The notes: generated by a model from the letters alone, not told the origin. DNA of 32,312 nt from Opitutus sp. GAS368 (GCA_945903545.1 CAMDOO010000038.1:1-32312), one strand, 5' to 3'. Shown: positions 7,938 to 18,319, numbered from the stretch's first letter. Translations and numbers: made by a program.

Positions 7938-9206
7938 CTAACGCCCGGCCGGGGACAGGCGGAGCAGGCCGGCGGTCAGAGAAGTGACGAGGATGTCGCC
8001 GGTGCGGGGGTCGAGACCGAAGGAAGTGGCGGAGGGGATCTGCGCGATCTGGCGGACGCGGTCGGCAGTGACCCGCCGGGTGCCGTCGGGGCGGAGCGCC
8101 CAGATCTTGCCCGAGGCGTAGTCGGCAAAAATGTACTGTCCGTTCAGGTCGGGATACTTCGTGCCGCGGTAGACAAAGCCGCCGGAGATCGAGGTGCCCT
8201 CGCCGCGCGGGTAGTCCCAGATCGGCTCAAGGAAGGTCAGCCCTTCCGGCACGGCGCGCGGGCCGCGTCCGCGCGCCTCGCGGTAGTTCCAGCCGTAGTT
8301 GCCGCCGCGGGTGATCAGGTCGATCTCCTCGGAGGAATTCTGCCCGACATCAGCCGCCCAGAGCTGGCCGGTCTGGGGATCGAAGGCCATGCGCCAGACA
8401 TTGCGGAGACCGACGGCCCAGAACTCGGCGCGCAGTTTCGCCGGATCGATCGGGGTGCCGTTGAAGGTGGTGGCGCCCACGAAGGGATTGTCGCGCGGGA
8501 TCGAGTAGGTCCCGGGCTGGACCGCGGGATGGGCGGTCGGCTCGAGGTTGCCGGGGCGGCGGTCGACGTCGATCCGGTGGATGCCGGCGAAGAAGTCCTT
8601 GTCGATGCGCTGGCTGTTTTCGAAGGTGTCGTTGGCCGCGCCCTCGTCGCCGACGGAGAGATAGAGATAGCCGTCGGGGCCGAAGAGGATCTCGCCACCG
8701 TTGTGGTTCGAGGCCTCGTCGGGCTGCACGATCATCAGTTGCTCGGAGGCGGGGTCGGCGAAATTGGGATTGGTGGCCGAAGCCTGGAAACGGGCCAGCC
8801 GGCTCGAGCCATTGGCCGTGCGACCGGAGCCGGTGAAGCTGGTGTACCAGACGTAGAACTGGCGGTTGGTGCGGTATTGGGGATGGAACGCGAAGGCGAG
8901 GAGGCCGAGTTCGCCGCCGGTGTTGGTCCCGAGCCGGTCGGAGATGTCGAGGAACACCTCGCGCGTGGGGTTGGCAAGGTCGGGCACGACAACGATGCGG
9001 CCGGTTTTCTCGATGACAAAGAGCCGGTTTGATTCGCCGGGGGGCGTGATGGCGGCGAGGGGCTGGGCGAAGCTCAACCCCGCGAATGCGGGGGCCGTGA
9101 CATAGGGCAACGGCGCGGGCTCGGCGGCGCGGGCCAGCGGGAGAACTCCCGGGGCGAGCAGCAGGAGGGCAAGGGCGGGGACGAGGCGGGGGAAGGGCGA
9201 AACCAT
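7938..9206 (-). CDS. secreted PQQ-type sugar dehydrogenase-like beta-propeller protein
   Basis: 422 aa. Signal peptide about 1-27 (VPALALLLLAPG, cleavage near ARAAEP). The rest matches the glucose/sorbosone dehydrogenase family (soluble PQQ glucose dehydrogenase, aldose dehydrogenase, HHIP-like): RLFVIEKTGRI, GLLAFAFHPQY, SNHNGGEILFGPDGYLYLSV with the conserved His-Asn, GLRNVWRMAFDP, and GGNYGWNYREARG. The usual role is oxidation of sugars outside the cytoplasm with PQQ; many relatives have no proven substrate. The frame is open a little further upstream, but the ATG at 9206 begins the signal peptide. It stands alone between REP clusters. No PQQ biosynthesis gene is in the window. Confidence 0.9.
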   Translation of the reverse strand: MVSPFPRLVPALALLLLAPGVLPLARAAEPAPLPYVTAPAFAGLSFAQPLAAITPPGESNRLFVIEKTGRIVVVPDLANPTREVFLDISDRLGTNTGGELGLLAFAFHPQYRTNRQFYVWYTSFTGSGRTANGSSRLARFQASATNPNFADPASEQLMIVQPDEASNHNGGEILFGPDGYLYLSVGDEGAANDTFENSQRIDKDFFAGIHRIDVDRRPGNLEPTAHPAVQPGTYSIPRDNPFVGATTFNGTPIDPAKLRAEFWAVGLRNVWRMAFDPQTGQLWAADVGQNSSEEIDLITRGGNYGWNYREARGRGPRAVPEGLTFLEPIWDYPRGEGTSISGGFVYRGTKYPDLNGQYIFADYASGKIWALRPDGTRRVTADRVRQIAQIPSATSFGLDPRTGDILVTSLTAGLLRLSPAGR

Positions 9207-9277
9207 GGTCGGCCACGATGAGGGAAAATCGGCCAACCGCAAATGTTGGCTTCAAATAGCGCCGGCTGGACCAAACG

Positions 9278-9431
9278 GTAGGAGCGGCTTTACGCCGCGT
9301 ATGCCCGCTGTGTCGCTGGCCTTGGTGAGGCCGGCACCGGGGTCACCGACCCCGGCTACAGAGGGATCCTGCGGGGTGAGGGCACCCCGGCCTACAGTCA
9401 TCGATCATTCGCGGGGTAAAGCCGCTCTTAC
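9278..9431. repeat. composite cluster of REP-like elements
   Basis: Outer inverted pair: 9278-9299 (GTAGGAGCGGCTTTACGCC...) and 9410-9431 (its mirror, with GTAA instead of GTAG). Inside are a family A copy at 9337-9359 (reverse), a related element at 9372-9395 (reverse, GTAGGCCGGGGTGCCC...), and a degenerate GGCC hairpin at about 9314-9334. Four or five nested GTAG hairpins therefore fill the gap between two minus-strand genes. Confidence 0.8.
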
Positions 9432-9456
9432 AGTTCGATCCGACGCTGTCTTCGCC

Positions 9457-11997
9457 CTACTTCTTCGCCGGCGGCGCCGGCGCGTCCTCAAGCACCTTGA
9501 GCGCCCCGACCGTGGCGCCGAAGTCGTAGAGGTTGAAGTTGAGGAACTCCTCGATGCGCTGGAAGACCTTGGTGCGGGTGGCGGTCGAGCCGCCGACGAA
9601 CGGGCCGTCGAGGCCGAGGCGCTCGATATCCGTGCCCTTGGCGCCGAGCCCCAGTCCGGCGAGCAGGCTGGCGATCGGGGTGGTCTCCTGGGAGTTGTAG
9701 CTCTCGATCACGAGCAGGGCCTTGTGGTCAACCTTGGCGACGGCGGGGGTCGCCGTCTTCTTTGCGTTTTTCACGAGCGCGCCGCGGACCAGTGAGTTGA
9801 AGTCCACCGTGGAAGTGCTCTCGGAGTCGCCGCCGCGATACAGCGCCCGCGAGGTCGTGATGGGTTTCCAGCCCGCCCAGGCGTTGAGGTTGGTGGGGGC
9901 GTTCAGGGAAATGGCGCAGCGGAAGACATCGGTGTGCAGCTGGAGGGCGCGGAGGGCGAGGTAGCCGCCGAAGCCCTCGCCCATGATGACGGTGCGGGTG
10001 CGGTCGATCTTGTAGCGGGATGAAATCCAGTCGAGCGACGCCAGGATGTCGTCGAGCGGGACGGAGTCGATGCCCTGCTGCAGGGCGGTGAGATGGGCGC
10101 GACCGCGGCCGGCGGTGCCCCGGTAGTTGACCCGCATCACGGCGATGCCGAGGTCGGCCAGCAGCTGGGCCTCGCGGCTGAAGCTCGGGGCCTCGTCGTC
10201 CCACAAGCCGCCCTGGCAGTAGATGAGCAATGGGGGCGGTGTGAGCTTGGGCGTGGTGGGCAGGGTGAGGAAGCCAGTCAGCCTGACGCCGGCGGGCGTC
10301 TGGAACGCGATCGCGGCCGAGGGATGGACGGTGGTATCCTTCAGCCAGGGCGCGCGGACCAGGGCGACGTCGACCGAGTTGCTGGCACGGTGGTAGATCA
10401 GGTAGGCCCCCGGGTCCTCCGCGGAGGCCATGCGGATGAGGAAATCCTGGCGGTCATCGGACCAGTTGATGATCTCGACGTTGTGGAGGCGGAAACTGTC
10501 GGCGATGCCCTGCTGGATCCCGCCCAGCTCCGGGTCGAGCCAGAGGGTGGACGGGTGCAGGCTGTTGAAGCGGATGCCGACGAGCCGGCGCGCGTGGTCG
10601 TCGAAGACGAGGTGCGAGCCGGGGTAGTCGGGCTCGAGGGGCGCGAGGTCGAACGGCATGGTCTCCGGGGCGGCGACGGTCCTGCGCTCCCGGGTCTTCA
10701 GGTTGAGCGAATAGATGCCGAAGGTGTCCCGGCCCACGTTGGAGGCGAAGTAGAGGACGTCGGGATCGTAGTCGAAGGCCAGCGGGTAGGAGCGCTCGCC
10801 GAAGTAGTTGTCGGGATTGATCTCGAACTCATGGCCCTTGGCCTGGCCGAGGCCGAAGTTGAGGTCCCGTGGCGCGATGTTGGGGTCGAAGACCGGCTTG
10901 CCGGTCTCGAAGAGCAGCCACTTCCGGGCGCCGCCGCTGGTGTCCTCGGTGTAAAGCAGGCGGGGCCGGCCCTGGCGGTCGTAGAGCATGCGGCCGGTGC
11001 TGGAGGAATCGGCCGAGACGGCGCCGCCGGATTCCGGGCCGAGCGACGCGGAACTGGGCGGCGGCGGGCTCGGGGCATCCGGGTAGGCGGTGGTGATGGG
11101 GGCGGCCGGCCAGCCGTTGAGCACGATGGTGGTGCCGTCGGGCCCGAACTCGGGGGGGAAGGAGAGGAACATCTCGAGCTTGGTCCGGGTTTGGGCGGTC
11201 GGGACGGCGAGGGAACCCATGGCGCCGCCGGCGGTGCCGCTGTCGAAGTAGCGCTGGACGTTGCGCAGGGTGCCGATCGTGCCACCGGGCACGATGGGAT
11301 TCTTGATCCAGCGCTCGACGTCGTAGGCGAGCGGGGCCCAGATCAGCATGTCGCCGCGGCCGTAGAGGGCGACCTGCCAGTTGCGGTACCATTTGGGGTC
11401 GGGCACCTCGGCGTCACCGGTGGCGAGGTTGACACGAAAGACGTTCACCAGGCGCTCGGCGCCGAGCTCGGCCACGCTCTCGACCAGGACATGGCCGGGA
11501 TCGTCGGGCAGGGCGGGGAGCAGGCGCGGGACGCCCGCCGTGATGTTGAAGGGCTCCTTCCGGAGTTGCATGTCCTGGGACAGGCCGTCGTTGCCCTTTT
11601 GCCAGAGCACGACCGGCTTTTGCGCCGCGATGTCGACCGACAGGATCTCGCCGTCGAGCCCGGCGAGGACGAGCCACTGGGGCGAGGCCCAGCGCAGCTC
11701 GGCGAGCCGGGTGCGGCGCTCCTTCTTGCCGGCGTCGTCCTGCAGCACGACGACCTTCTGGGTCTTGGTGGCGAAGTCAGTTACGACCAACCAGAGCTTG
11801 TCGTCCTCGTACTTGGTGAAGGCGAGGTGCTTCCCGTCCGGAGAAAGGGTGATGTTCTCTCCCAGGAACGGCCGGTCGATCAGCGCAAGCCGTTGGGCGG
11901 AGAAGGTGGCGGTGGGTGCGGGCGCCGGGGCGGGCTCGGCCGCACGGACGGAGGCGGCAGCCGCGATGGAGGCGGCGAGGAGGAGACGGGACAGCAT
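9457..11997 (-). CDS. S9 (prolyl oligopeptidase)-type protein, catalytic triad apparently lost
   Basis: 846-aa exported protein. Signal peptide residues 1-20 (MLSRLLLAASIAAAASV), a long beta-propeller-like region (about 30-590), then an alpha/beta-hydrolase domain. The C-terminal half has typical S9 landmarks: PPLLIYCQGGLWDDE, VMRVNYRGTAGRG, SLDWISSRYKIDRTR and YLALRALQLH. The nucleophile motif, normally G-x-S-x-G-G, reads GEGFGG (residues 673-678), with Gly675 (codon 9973-9975) in place of Ser. The acid position (ALLVIESYNSQETTP) has no Asp, and the usual Gly-His near the C-terminus is replaced (LDGPFVGG). It is therefore probably not a peptidase by the classical mechanism; binding or scaffolding is possible. 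The frame is intact with no frameshift. The start at 11997 fits the signal peptide. Confidence 0.88.
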   Translation of the reverse strand: MLSRLLLAASIAAAASVRAAEPAPAPAPTATFSAQRLALIDRPFLGENITLSPDGKHLAFTKYEDDKLWLVVTDFATKTQKVVVLQDDAGKKERRTRLAELRWASPQWLVLAGLDGEILSVDIAAQKPVVLWQKGNDGLSQDMQLRKEPFNITAGVPRLLPALPDDPGHVLVESVAELGAERLVNVFRVNLATGDAEVPDPKWYRNWQVALYGRGDMLIWAPLAYDVERWIKNPIVPGGTIGTLRNVQRYFDSGTAGGAMGSLAVPTAQTRTKLEMFLSFPPEFGPDGTTIVLNGWPAAPITTAYPDAPSPPPPSSASLGPESGGAVSADSSSTGRMLYDRQGRPRLLYTEDTSGGARKWLLFETGKPVFDPNIAPRDLNFGLGQAKGHEFEINPDNYFGERSYPLAFDYDPDVLYFASNVGRDTFGIYSLNLKTRERRTVAAPETMPFDLAPLEPDYPGSHLVFDDHARRLVGIRFNSLHPSTLWLDPELGGIQQGIADSFRLHNVEIINWSDDRQDFLIRMASAEDPGAYLIYHRASNSVDVALVRAPWLKDTTVHPSAAIAFQTPAGVRLTGFLTLPTTPKLTPPPLLIYCQGGLWDDEAPSFSREAQLLADLGIAVMRVNYRGTAGRGRAHLTALQQGIDSVPLDDILASLDWISSRYKIDRTRTVIMGEGFGGYLALRALQLHTDVFRCAISLNAPTNLNAWAGWKPITTSRALYRGGDSESTSTVDFNSLVRGALVKNAKKTATPAVAKVDHKALLVIESYNSQETTPIASLLAGLGLGAKGTDIERLGLDGPFVGGSTATRTKVFQRIEEFLNFNLYDFGATVGALKVLEDAPAPPAKK

Positions 11998-12126
11998 GAA
12001 AAGGAAAGGGGGGAGCCGGCGGGAAACGGCCACCGGGCCGTGGACAGACGCCCGGCGGGCCATGAGGTTGCGCGGCTTGGGGCCGGAGGCTCGCTTTTTG
12101 GGGTAACAAAAAAACCAGTCGGCCCG

Positions 12127-12194
12127 CATATATATGCTGTAGCCGGGGTCGGCGACCCCGGGTCCGATCCGCCGGCCTCACCGAGGCCAGCTAC
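12127..12194. repeat. REP-like pair (family A plus variant) with adjoining AT palindrome
   Basis: Family A copy at 12139-12161 (GTAGCCGGGGTCGGCGACC...) faces a variant at 12172-12194, which on the minus strand reads GTAGCTGGCCTCGGTGAGGC. Immediately before the first lies the 12-bp palindrome GCATATATATGC (12127-12138), which could also be part of a promoter for the minus-strand S9-type gene. It lies in the gap between that gene and the pyrophosphatase. Confidence 0.75.
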
Positions 12195-12220
12195 AAGAGA
12201 TCGCAGCAGGCGGCCATGCC

Positions 12221-14692
<2,472 letters not shown>

Positions 14693-14910
14693 AGGGGTAA
14701 TCCTGGGGAACGGGGTTGCTGACCGGGGAATTTGTGGTGCCCACGCGCGCGGCGCGCGAGCCGATTTTGCGCGAAAATACTTCAAAGCGCGGGAAATCTC
14801 CCAAGGGGTGCGCACGGGTTGGCTCTTGCTCCGAATCGGCGGACCGCCCCAATCTGGCAAGGCTCTCGGCGCGACCCCACTGCGCCCCGCGGGCCCACCA
14901 CCCATCTTCT

Positions 14911-15993
14911 ATGAGTATCAAAATTGGCATCATCGGCGCCGGCGGCATGGCGGCTTATCACATCAAGGGTTTTCGTCAGGCGGGCGCGGAGGTTGTCGCG
15001 CTGGCTGACGTGAACAAGGCCGCGGCGGACAAGACCGCCGCCGCGCAGGGCGTGACCCGGGTCTATGGCGATGTGGCGAAGATGCTGAGCGAAGTGCGCG
15101 ACCTCGATGCGGTCTCGGTCATCGTGCCGAACAAGTTCCACGCGCCGGTGGCGATGCAGGCGCTCAAGGCCGGCAAGCACGTGTTCTGCGAGAAGCCCCC
15201 GGCGCTCAATGCCAAGGAGATGGTCGCGCTCAAGGCCGCCGCCGCCAAGGCGCGCCGCACCCTGATGTTCAATTTCAACAACCGGGCCCGCCCCGAGAGC
15301 TATGCGATGCGCGACTACATTGCCGCGGGAGCGGTTGGGACGATCAATTCCTGCCAGGCGAAATGGATCCGCCGCGCCGGCATCCCGGGCTTCGGCGGCT
15401 GGTTCACGACCAAGGCGATGTCCGGCGGCGGTCCGCTCATCGACCTGCTGCACATGGTCGACCTCGGCATGCACTTCATGGGCTCGCCCGAGCCGGAGTA
15501 CGTGCTCGCGCAGACGTTCAACGATTTCATCAACGACAAGGCCTACAAGGGGCCGTGGGGCATCCCGGATGTCGAAAAGGGCACGACCGACGTCGAGGCT
15601 GCGGCCCACGGCTTTGTCCGTTTCAAGACCGGCCAGGTGATGTCGTTCCAGGTTTCCTGGGCCGAGATGAACCGCCGCGAGGAAGTCTCCGTGGTTTTCC
15701 AGGGCAAGAAGGCGGGCGGCATGGTCCGCCGGCTCTTCGGCACGGACGGCCTCGACGACACCGCGCAGGATGACTGCGAGTTGTACACCAACGAGCAGGG
15801 CCGCCAGGTGAACCGCTCGATCGTCGTCACGCCCGACCCGACCATGGGCCGCGTCCGCTCGGCGATGAACTTTGTCCGCGCGATCGAGGGCACCGAGAAA
15901 CCCCTCAACACGCCGGACGAGGCGCTGAGCCTGATGCGCATCATCGACGGCGCGTACCAGTCCGCCGCGACCGGCAAGCCGGTCAAGGTTTGA
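14911..15993 (+). CDS. Gfo/Idh/MocA-family NAD(P)-dependent oxidoreductase
   Basis: 360 aa, cytoplasmic. The N-terminal Rossmann domain has GIIGAGGMAAYH (dinucleotide loop), DLDAVSVIVPNKFHAP, and KHVFCEKPPALN with the catalytic EKP lysine. The C-terminal alpha/beta domain contains GGGPLIDLLHMVDLGMHFMG, including the conserved Asp and His expected for sugar or inositol substrates. Family members oxidise or reduce hydroxyls of sugars, inositols and derivatives; the precise substrate is not readable. Start ATG 14911 sits directly before the nucleotide-binding strand. The leader is pyrimidine-rich (ACCACCCATCTTCT). Two hairpins follow its stop. It has no metabolic neighbour on the same strand, so it appears monocistronic. 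Confidence 0.95.
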   Translation: MSIKIGIIGAGGMAAYHIKGFRQAGAEVVALADVNKAAADKTAAAQGVTRVYGDVAKMLSEVRDLDAVSVIVPNKFHAPVAMQALKAGKHVFCEKPPALNAKEMVALKAAAAKARRTLMFNFNNRARPESYAMRDYIAAGAVGTINSCQAKWIRRAGIPGFGGWFTTKAMSGGGPLIDLLHMVDLGMHFMGSPEPEYVLAQTFNDFINDKAYKGPWGIPDVEKGTTDVEAAAHGFVRFKTGQVMSFQVSWAEMNRREEVSVVFQGKKAGGMVRRLFGTDGLDDTAQDDCELYTNEQGRQVNRSIVVTPDPTMGRVRSAMNFVRAIEGTEKPLNTPDEALSLMRIIDGAYQSAATGKPVKV

Positions 15994-15999
15994 GCGGAC

Positions 16000-16045
16000 G
16001 GATTCGTTCCGAATCCATCCGACTGACCGGAATAATCGGTCAGTC
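16000..16045 (+). terminator. tandem hairpins after the oxidoreductase gene
   Basis: First hairpin GGATTCG-TTC-CGAATCC (16000-16016); second GACTGACCG-GAATAAT-CGGTCAGTC (16021-16045), a perfect 9-bp stem. Neither is followed by a strong T tract, so termination is plausible rather than proven. A palindrome with a T tract lies 100 bases further on. Confidence 0.45.
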
Positions 16046-16139
16046 GTAAGATTTAACCGTTCTTCCCTGCCGAAGTATGAGGGCGGTCGGCCGGCTGATG
16101 CCTGCCGTCCCGTGACGTGGCACATGGGAAAGGAGGCTG

Positions 16140-16559
16140 ATGGGAAAAATCCTGCAACGCGTTGCAGGATTTTTGAAAGATTTGCCGAAATTCTGCGTTT
16201 TACCGGGTAAACGCTTGAATCTGCCTCATTCGCAGTTTGCCACGGTGAATATCGCCAAGACCCGCGACTACGCACTCAATCTTTCCCATGAGATTGGAGG
16301 GGCGAAAGCCCGGGTTTTTCGCGCGGCCCTCGGCTTGACCGCGGTCGACTCGGGTTGGTTGCGTCAGAGGCTCCTGGATGCGGCACGGGAGCAGCAATGC
16401 ACCGCAGGCAGAGTGGATCGGTTCGGTCATCGTTACCTGATCGATTTCGACCTGACACGGGCCGGCCGGACCGCGCGGGTGCGGAGTGTCTGGATTATCC
16501 CGATGGGAAAACGATTTGCCAGGCTGGTGACCTGCTACATCCTTCCTTCCGAATCATGA
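16140..16559 (+). CDS. DUF6883-like small protein
   Basis: 139 aa as given. From about residue 26 the sequence fits the DUF6883 pattern: a leucine-proline start, IAKTRDYALN, KARVFRAALGLT, DSGWLRQRLLDAA, GRVDRFGHRYLIDFDLT and a C-terminal strand VRSVWIIPMGKRFARLVTCYI. Function of the family is unknown. The start is uncertain. ATG 16140 has GGAAAGGAGG only 3 bases upstream and places a 30-bp palindrome in the first codons. A TTG at 16215 would begin MNLPHSQF and agrees better with the usual family length. Its stop overlaps the next ATG (ATGA), so the two genes are translationally coupled. Locally lower GC than the neighbours and the family's patchy occurrence suggest an acquired cassette. Confidence 0.8.
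   Translation: MGKILQRVAGFLKDLPKFCVLPGKRLNLPHSQFATVNIAKTRDYALNLSHEIGGAKARVFRAALGLTAVDSGWLRQRLLDAAREQQCTAGRVDRFGHRYLIDFDLTRAGRTARVRSVWIIPMGKRFARLVTCYILPSES
16145..16174. promoter_or_regulatory. 30-bp perfect palindrome, terminator or operator
   Basis: Left arm AAAAATCCTGCAACG (16145-16159) is followed with no spacer by its exact complement CGTTGCAGGATTTTT (16160-16174). As RNA it folds into a 13-bp stem with a CGCG loop and A and T tracts on either side, the form of a bidirectional intrinsic terminator for the upstream oxidoreductase gene. The core TGCAACGCGTTGCA could alternatively be a dimeric repressor site. It lies within the first codons if the next gene starts at 16140. Confidence 0.6.
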
Positions 16560-16783
16560 AGAGCCGAGTGCCCAAGCTTTTTGAAGTTGTGACCCTGCGG
16601 CATGACCGCCCCGGCTCTGGTTTGGTGCGCGGACAGAAGGGGGCGATTGTCGAGGTACACGGCAGCGGTACGGCGTTTGAGGTCGAGTTTGTCGATCAAC
16701 ACGGCCGCACCATCAGGTTGGAGACCTTGGCTGCTGCGGATGTGCAGCGCAGGCAGCACCGGATGCCAGCGGCTTCCGTTTAG
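16556..16783 (+). CDS. DUF4926-like small protein
   Basis: 75 aa. It matches the DUF4926 pattern: KLFEVVTLRHDRPGSGL, GQKGAIVEVH, AFEVEFVDQHGRT and a closing ETLAAADV, a small SH3-like beta barrel by family expectation. Function unknown. Its ATG at 16556 overlaps the stop of the DUF6883-like gene by the sequence ATGA, so the two are almost certainly one operon; the pairing of these two families is a recurrent arrangement as far as I know. A partner or protective role within the pair is inference only. Soluble, with no signal peptide. Confidence 0.85.
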   Translation: MKSRVPKLFEVVTLRHDRPGSGLVRGQKGAIVEVHGSGTAFEVEFVDQHGRTIRLETLAAADVQRRQHRMPAASV

Positions 16784-16846
16784 TTTTTCCGCCAGCACGC
16801 GGGTGACAGTTTGACCTCGGGATTTCATCAAGGGCCTCTCTTCCGC

Positions 16847-17698
16847 ATGAGCACACCACTCTGGTCGATTTTTCGTACAAGTTTTCTGTCCTTGTTCTGG
16901 CTGGTCTTTTGCTCCGCCGCCGAAATGCCGGCGGCAAAAGCCGGTGGAGAAGGCATTGCCGGCACCTGGTGGGAGGAAACCGGGGAGGGCGGCTATTTCG
17001 TCAGTTTTCTCCCGCAGGGTGAATTCCGCTTTTACATGGTGCTGCGGGAGCCTCCGTTCGAGCTTCCGCCCGATCTCATGAGCCGCGGTAAGTGGCGCCT
17101 TCAAGGCGGCACGGTCGTGCTGACGGAGATGACGCATGAGAAGGCCACGGAGGGACCGCCGGAGTCGGTCGGGCGCGTGGAGCTGCGCGGCGACACGGTC
17201 GTGCTGACGGACGTTGCGACCGGCGAGACGATGCGGGGCCGCCGCTCGACTTGGGTGTCCGATCCCATCCCGTCCACGGCTGTCCGGCGGGGATATTACG
17301 AGACGGTGGCGGGACCAGCCCGACTCGAACTCAAGCCCGAGAAACTGGAAGGCCGCCCCGGCGAGCGTATTCCCGTCCGCGTCACCCTGACCAACTCCGA
17401 TGCGCGCCCGATGTATGTGCCGATCCGGCTGGCCGACCGGGTGGAGCTGTGGGGTGATCCGATCCCCGATCCCGCGGACACGCGGATTCGGTTCCATCTC
17501 GATCGCGGAGCGGGGCCAGAGGTGCCGCCGCGGATTCTTTCGATTCCGCTGGCGCCCGGGGGTGCGGTCTCGTTCGTCTGCACTCTCGTCGTCCCCGAAG
17601 AGGCAGGCCAATGGCGGCTCACGGCCAGGGTGCCGAACAATCCCCGCGTGCCACCCTCTGAAATGGTCTTCCGGGTGCTCCCGGCGGCATCTCCCTGA
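16847..17698 (+). CDS. secreted protein of unknown function
   Basis: 283 aa. N-terminal signal peptide (IFRTSFLSLFWLVFCSAAE, residues about 8-26). Residues 30-125 look like a lipocalin-type or similar small beta barrel: GIAGTWWEETGEGGYFVSFL, GEFRFYMVL, GKWRLQGGTVVLTE, RVELRGDTVVLTD. Residues about 155-283 look like an Ig-like beta sandwich: ARLELKPEKLEGRPGERIPV, VRVTLTNSDARPMYVPIRL, and a C-terminal EAGQWRLTARV. I do not recognise a named family. ATG 16847 is chosen since the signal begins there. It follows the DUF4926-like gene by 63 bases and converges with mobA, with only 27 bases between stops. Confidence 0.85.
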   Translation: MSTPLWSIFRTSFLSLFWLVFCSAAEMPAAKAGGEGIAGTWWEETGEGGYFVSFLPQGEFRFYMVLREPPFELPPDLMSRGKWRLQGGTVVLTEMTHEKATEGPPESVGRVELRGDTVVLTDVATGETMRGRRSTWVSDPIPSTAVRRGYYETVAGPARLELKPEKLEGRPGERIPVRVTLTNSDARPMYVPIRLADRVELWGDPIPDPADTRIRFHLDRGAGPEVPPRILSIPLAPGGAVSFVCTLVVPEEAGQWRLTARVPNNPRVPPSEMVFRVLPAASP

Positions 17699-17725
17699 AA
17701 CCGCACGCGGCCATCCCGGCCCTGA

Positions 17726-18319
17726 TCAGGACGCCCGGTCGGAGGGCGAATTCCAATTCGCCACCCGCTGGCGCTCGGTCTCCGGCAGGGTGAGGACGGT
17801 CAGTTGCTTCGCCTCGACGAGGGCGAGGATGAGGCCCTGCAGGGAGAACTCCCGCTTCCGCAGCCGTTGCTCGACGGTGACGAGGGCCGAGCCCGGATAG
17901 ATGTCGGCCAAGGGTTCGAAGCCATCGGTGTGCTTGGCCACCGCGCCGACGCCCGGCCGGCAGGCCTGGCGCAGCCATTCAAACCAACCTGGATCGATCG
18001 CGGGCATGTCCACGGCGAGCACGGCGAGCCCTTCGGCAGGCTCAGGGCAGGCCAGGTTGTAAGCCAGAGCGGCGTGCAGGCCGGCGAGCGGGCCCGCGCC
18101 GGGCACCTGGTCGCGGACATGCGGGATCTCGGAATCGAGCGCGGGCTGGTCGGGCCGGCGGACGATGATCACATCCTCGATGCCCGAATCGTGCAGCACC
18201 TGCCGCTGCCGTTTCCAGAGCAGCACGCCCTCGAATTCCAACAGGGCCTTGTCAGTCCCCATCCGGCGGGATTCGCCGCCGGCCAGAATCGCGCCGCGCC
18301 AAAGGGGTTGGGGGATCAT
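17726..18319 (-). CDS. mobA: molybdenum cofactor guanylyltransferase MobA, with an in-frame repeat insertion
   Basis: 197 aa. It attaches GMP to molybdopterin to form the guanine dinucleotide cofactor used by nitrate reductase and other DMSO-reductase-type enzymes; cytoplasmic. Signature GAILAGGESRRMGTDKALLE at the N-terminus (nucleotide loop and Lys), GAGPLAGLHAALA in the middle, and VLAVDMPAID with the metal-binding Asp. Between the last two lies LACPEPAEGL, encoded by a copy of a GGCAGGCTCAGGG-type intergenic repeat; other MobA proteins have a shorter loop here. The frame is kept and the motifs are intact, so the enzyme is probably functional. Start ATG 18319. The next gene upstream encodes an NrtA/NasS-like protein, consistent with a nitrate link. 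Confidence 0.93.
   Translation of the reverse strand: MIPQPLWRGAILAGGESRRMGTDKALLEFEGVLLWKRQRQVLHDSGIEDVIIVRRPDQPALDSEIPHVRDQVPGAGPLAGLHAALAYNLACPEPAEGLAVLAVDMPAIDPGWFEWLRQACRPGVGAVAKHTDGFEPLADIYPGSALVTVEQRLRKREFSLQGLILALVEAKQLTVLTLPETERQRVANWNSPSDRAS
18028..18052. repeat. repeat element inside mobA
   Basis: Contains GCCCTTCGGCAGGCTCAGGG, a known style of dispersed repeat (compare 27686-27732). In the mobA frame it encodes the peptide CPEPAEGL. Confidence 0.7.

Noticed and set aside
7923-9032. 369-codon plus-strand frame opposite the sugar dehydrogenase gene
   Set aside because: No domain or start context; shadow of the minus-strand gene.
14782-16275. 497-codon minus-strand frame opposite the oxidoreductase gene
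   Set aside because: Arg/His/Ala-rich antisense translation; the plus strand has clear Gfo/Idh/MocA motifs.
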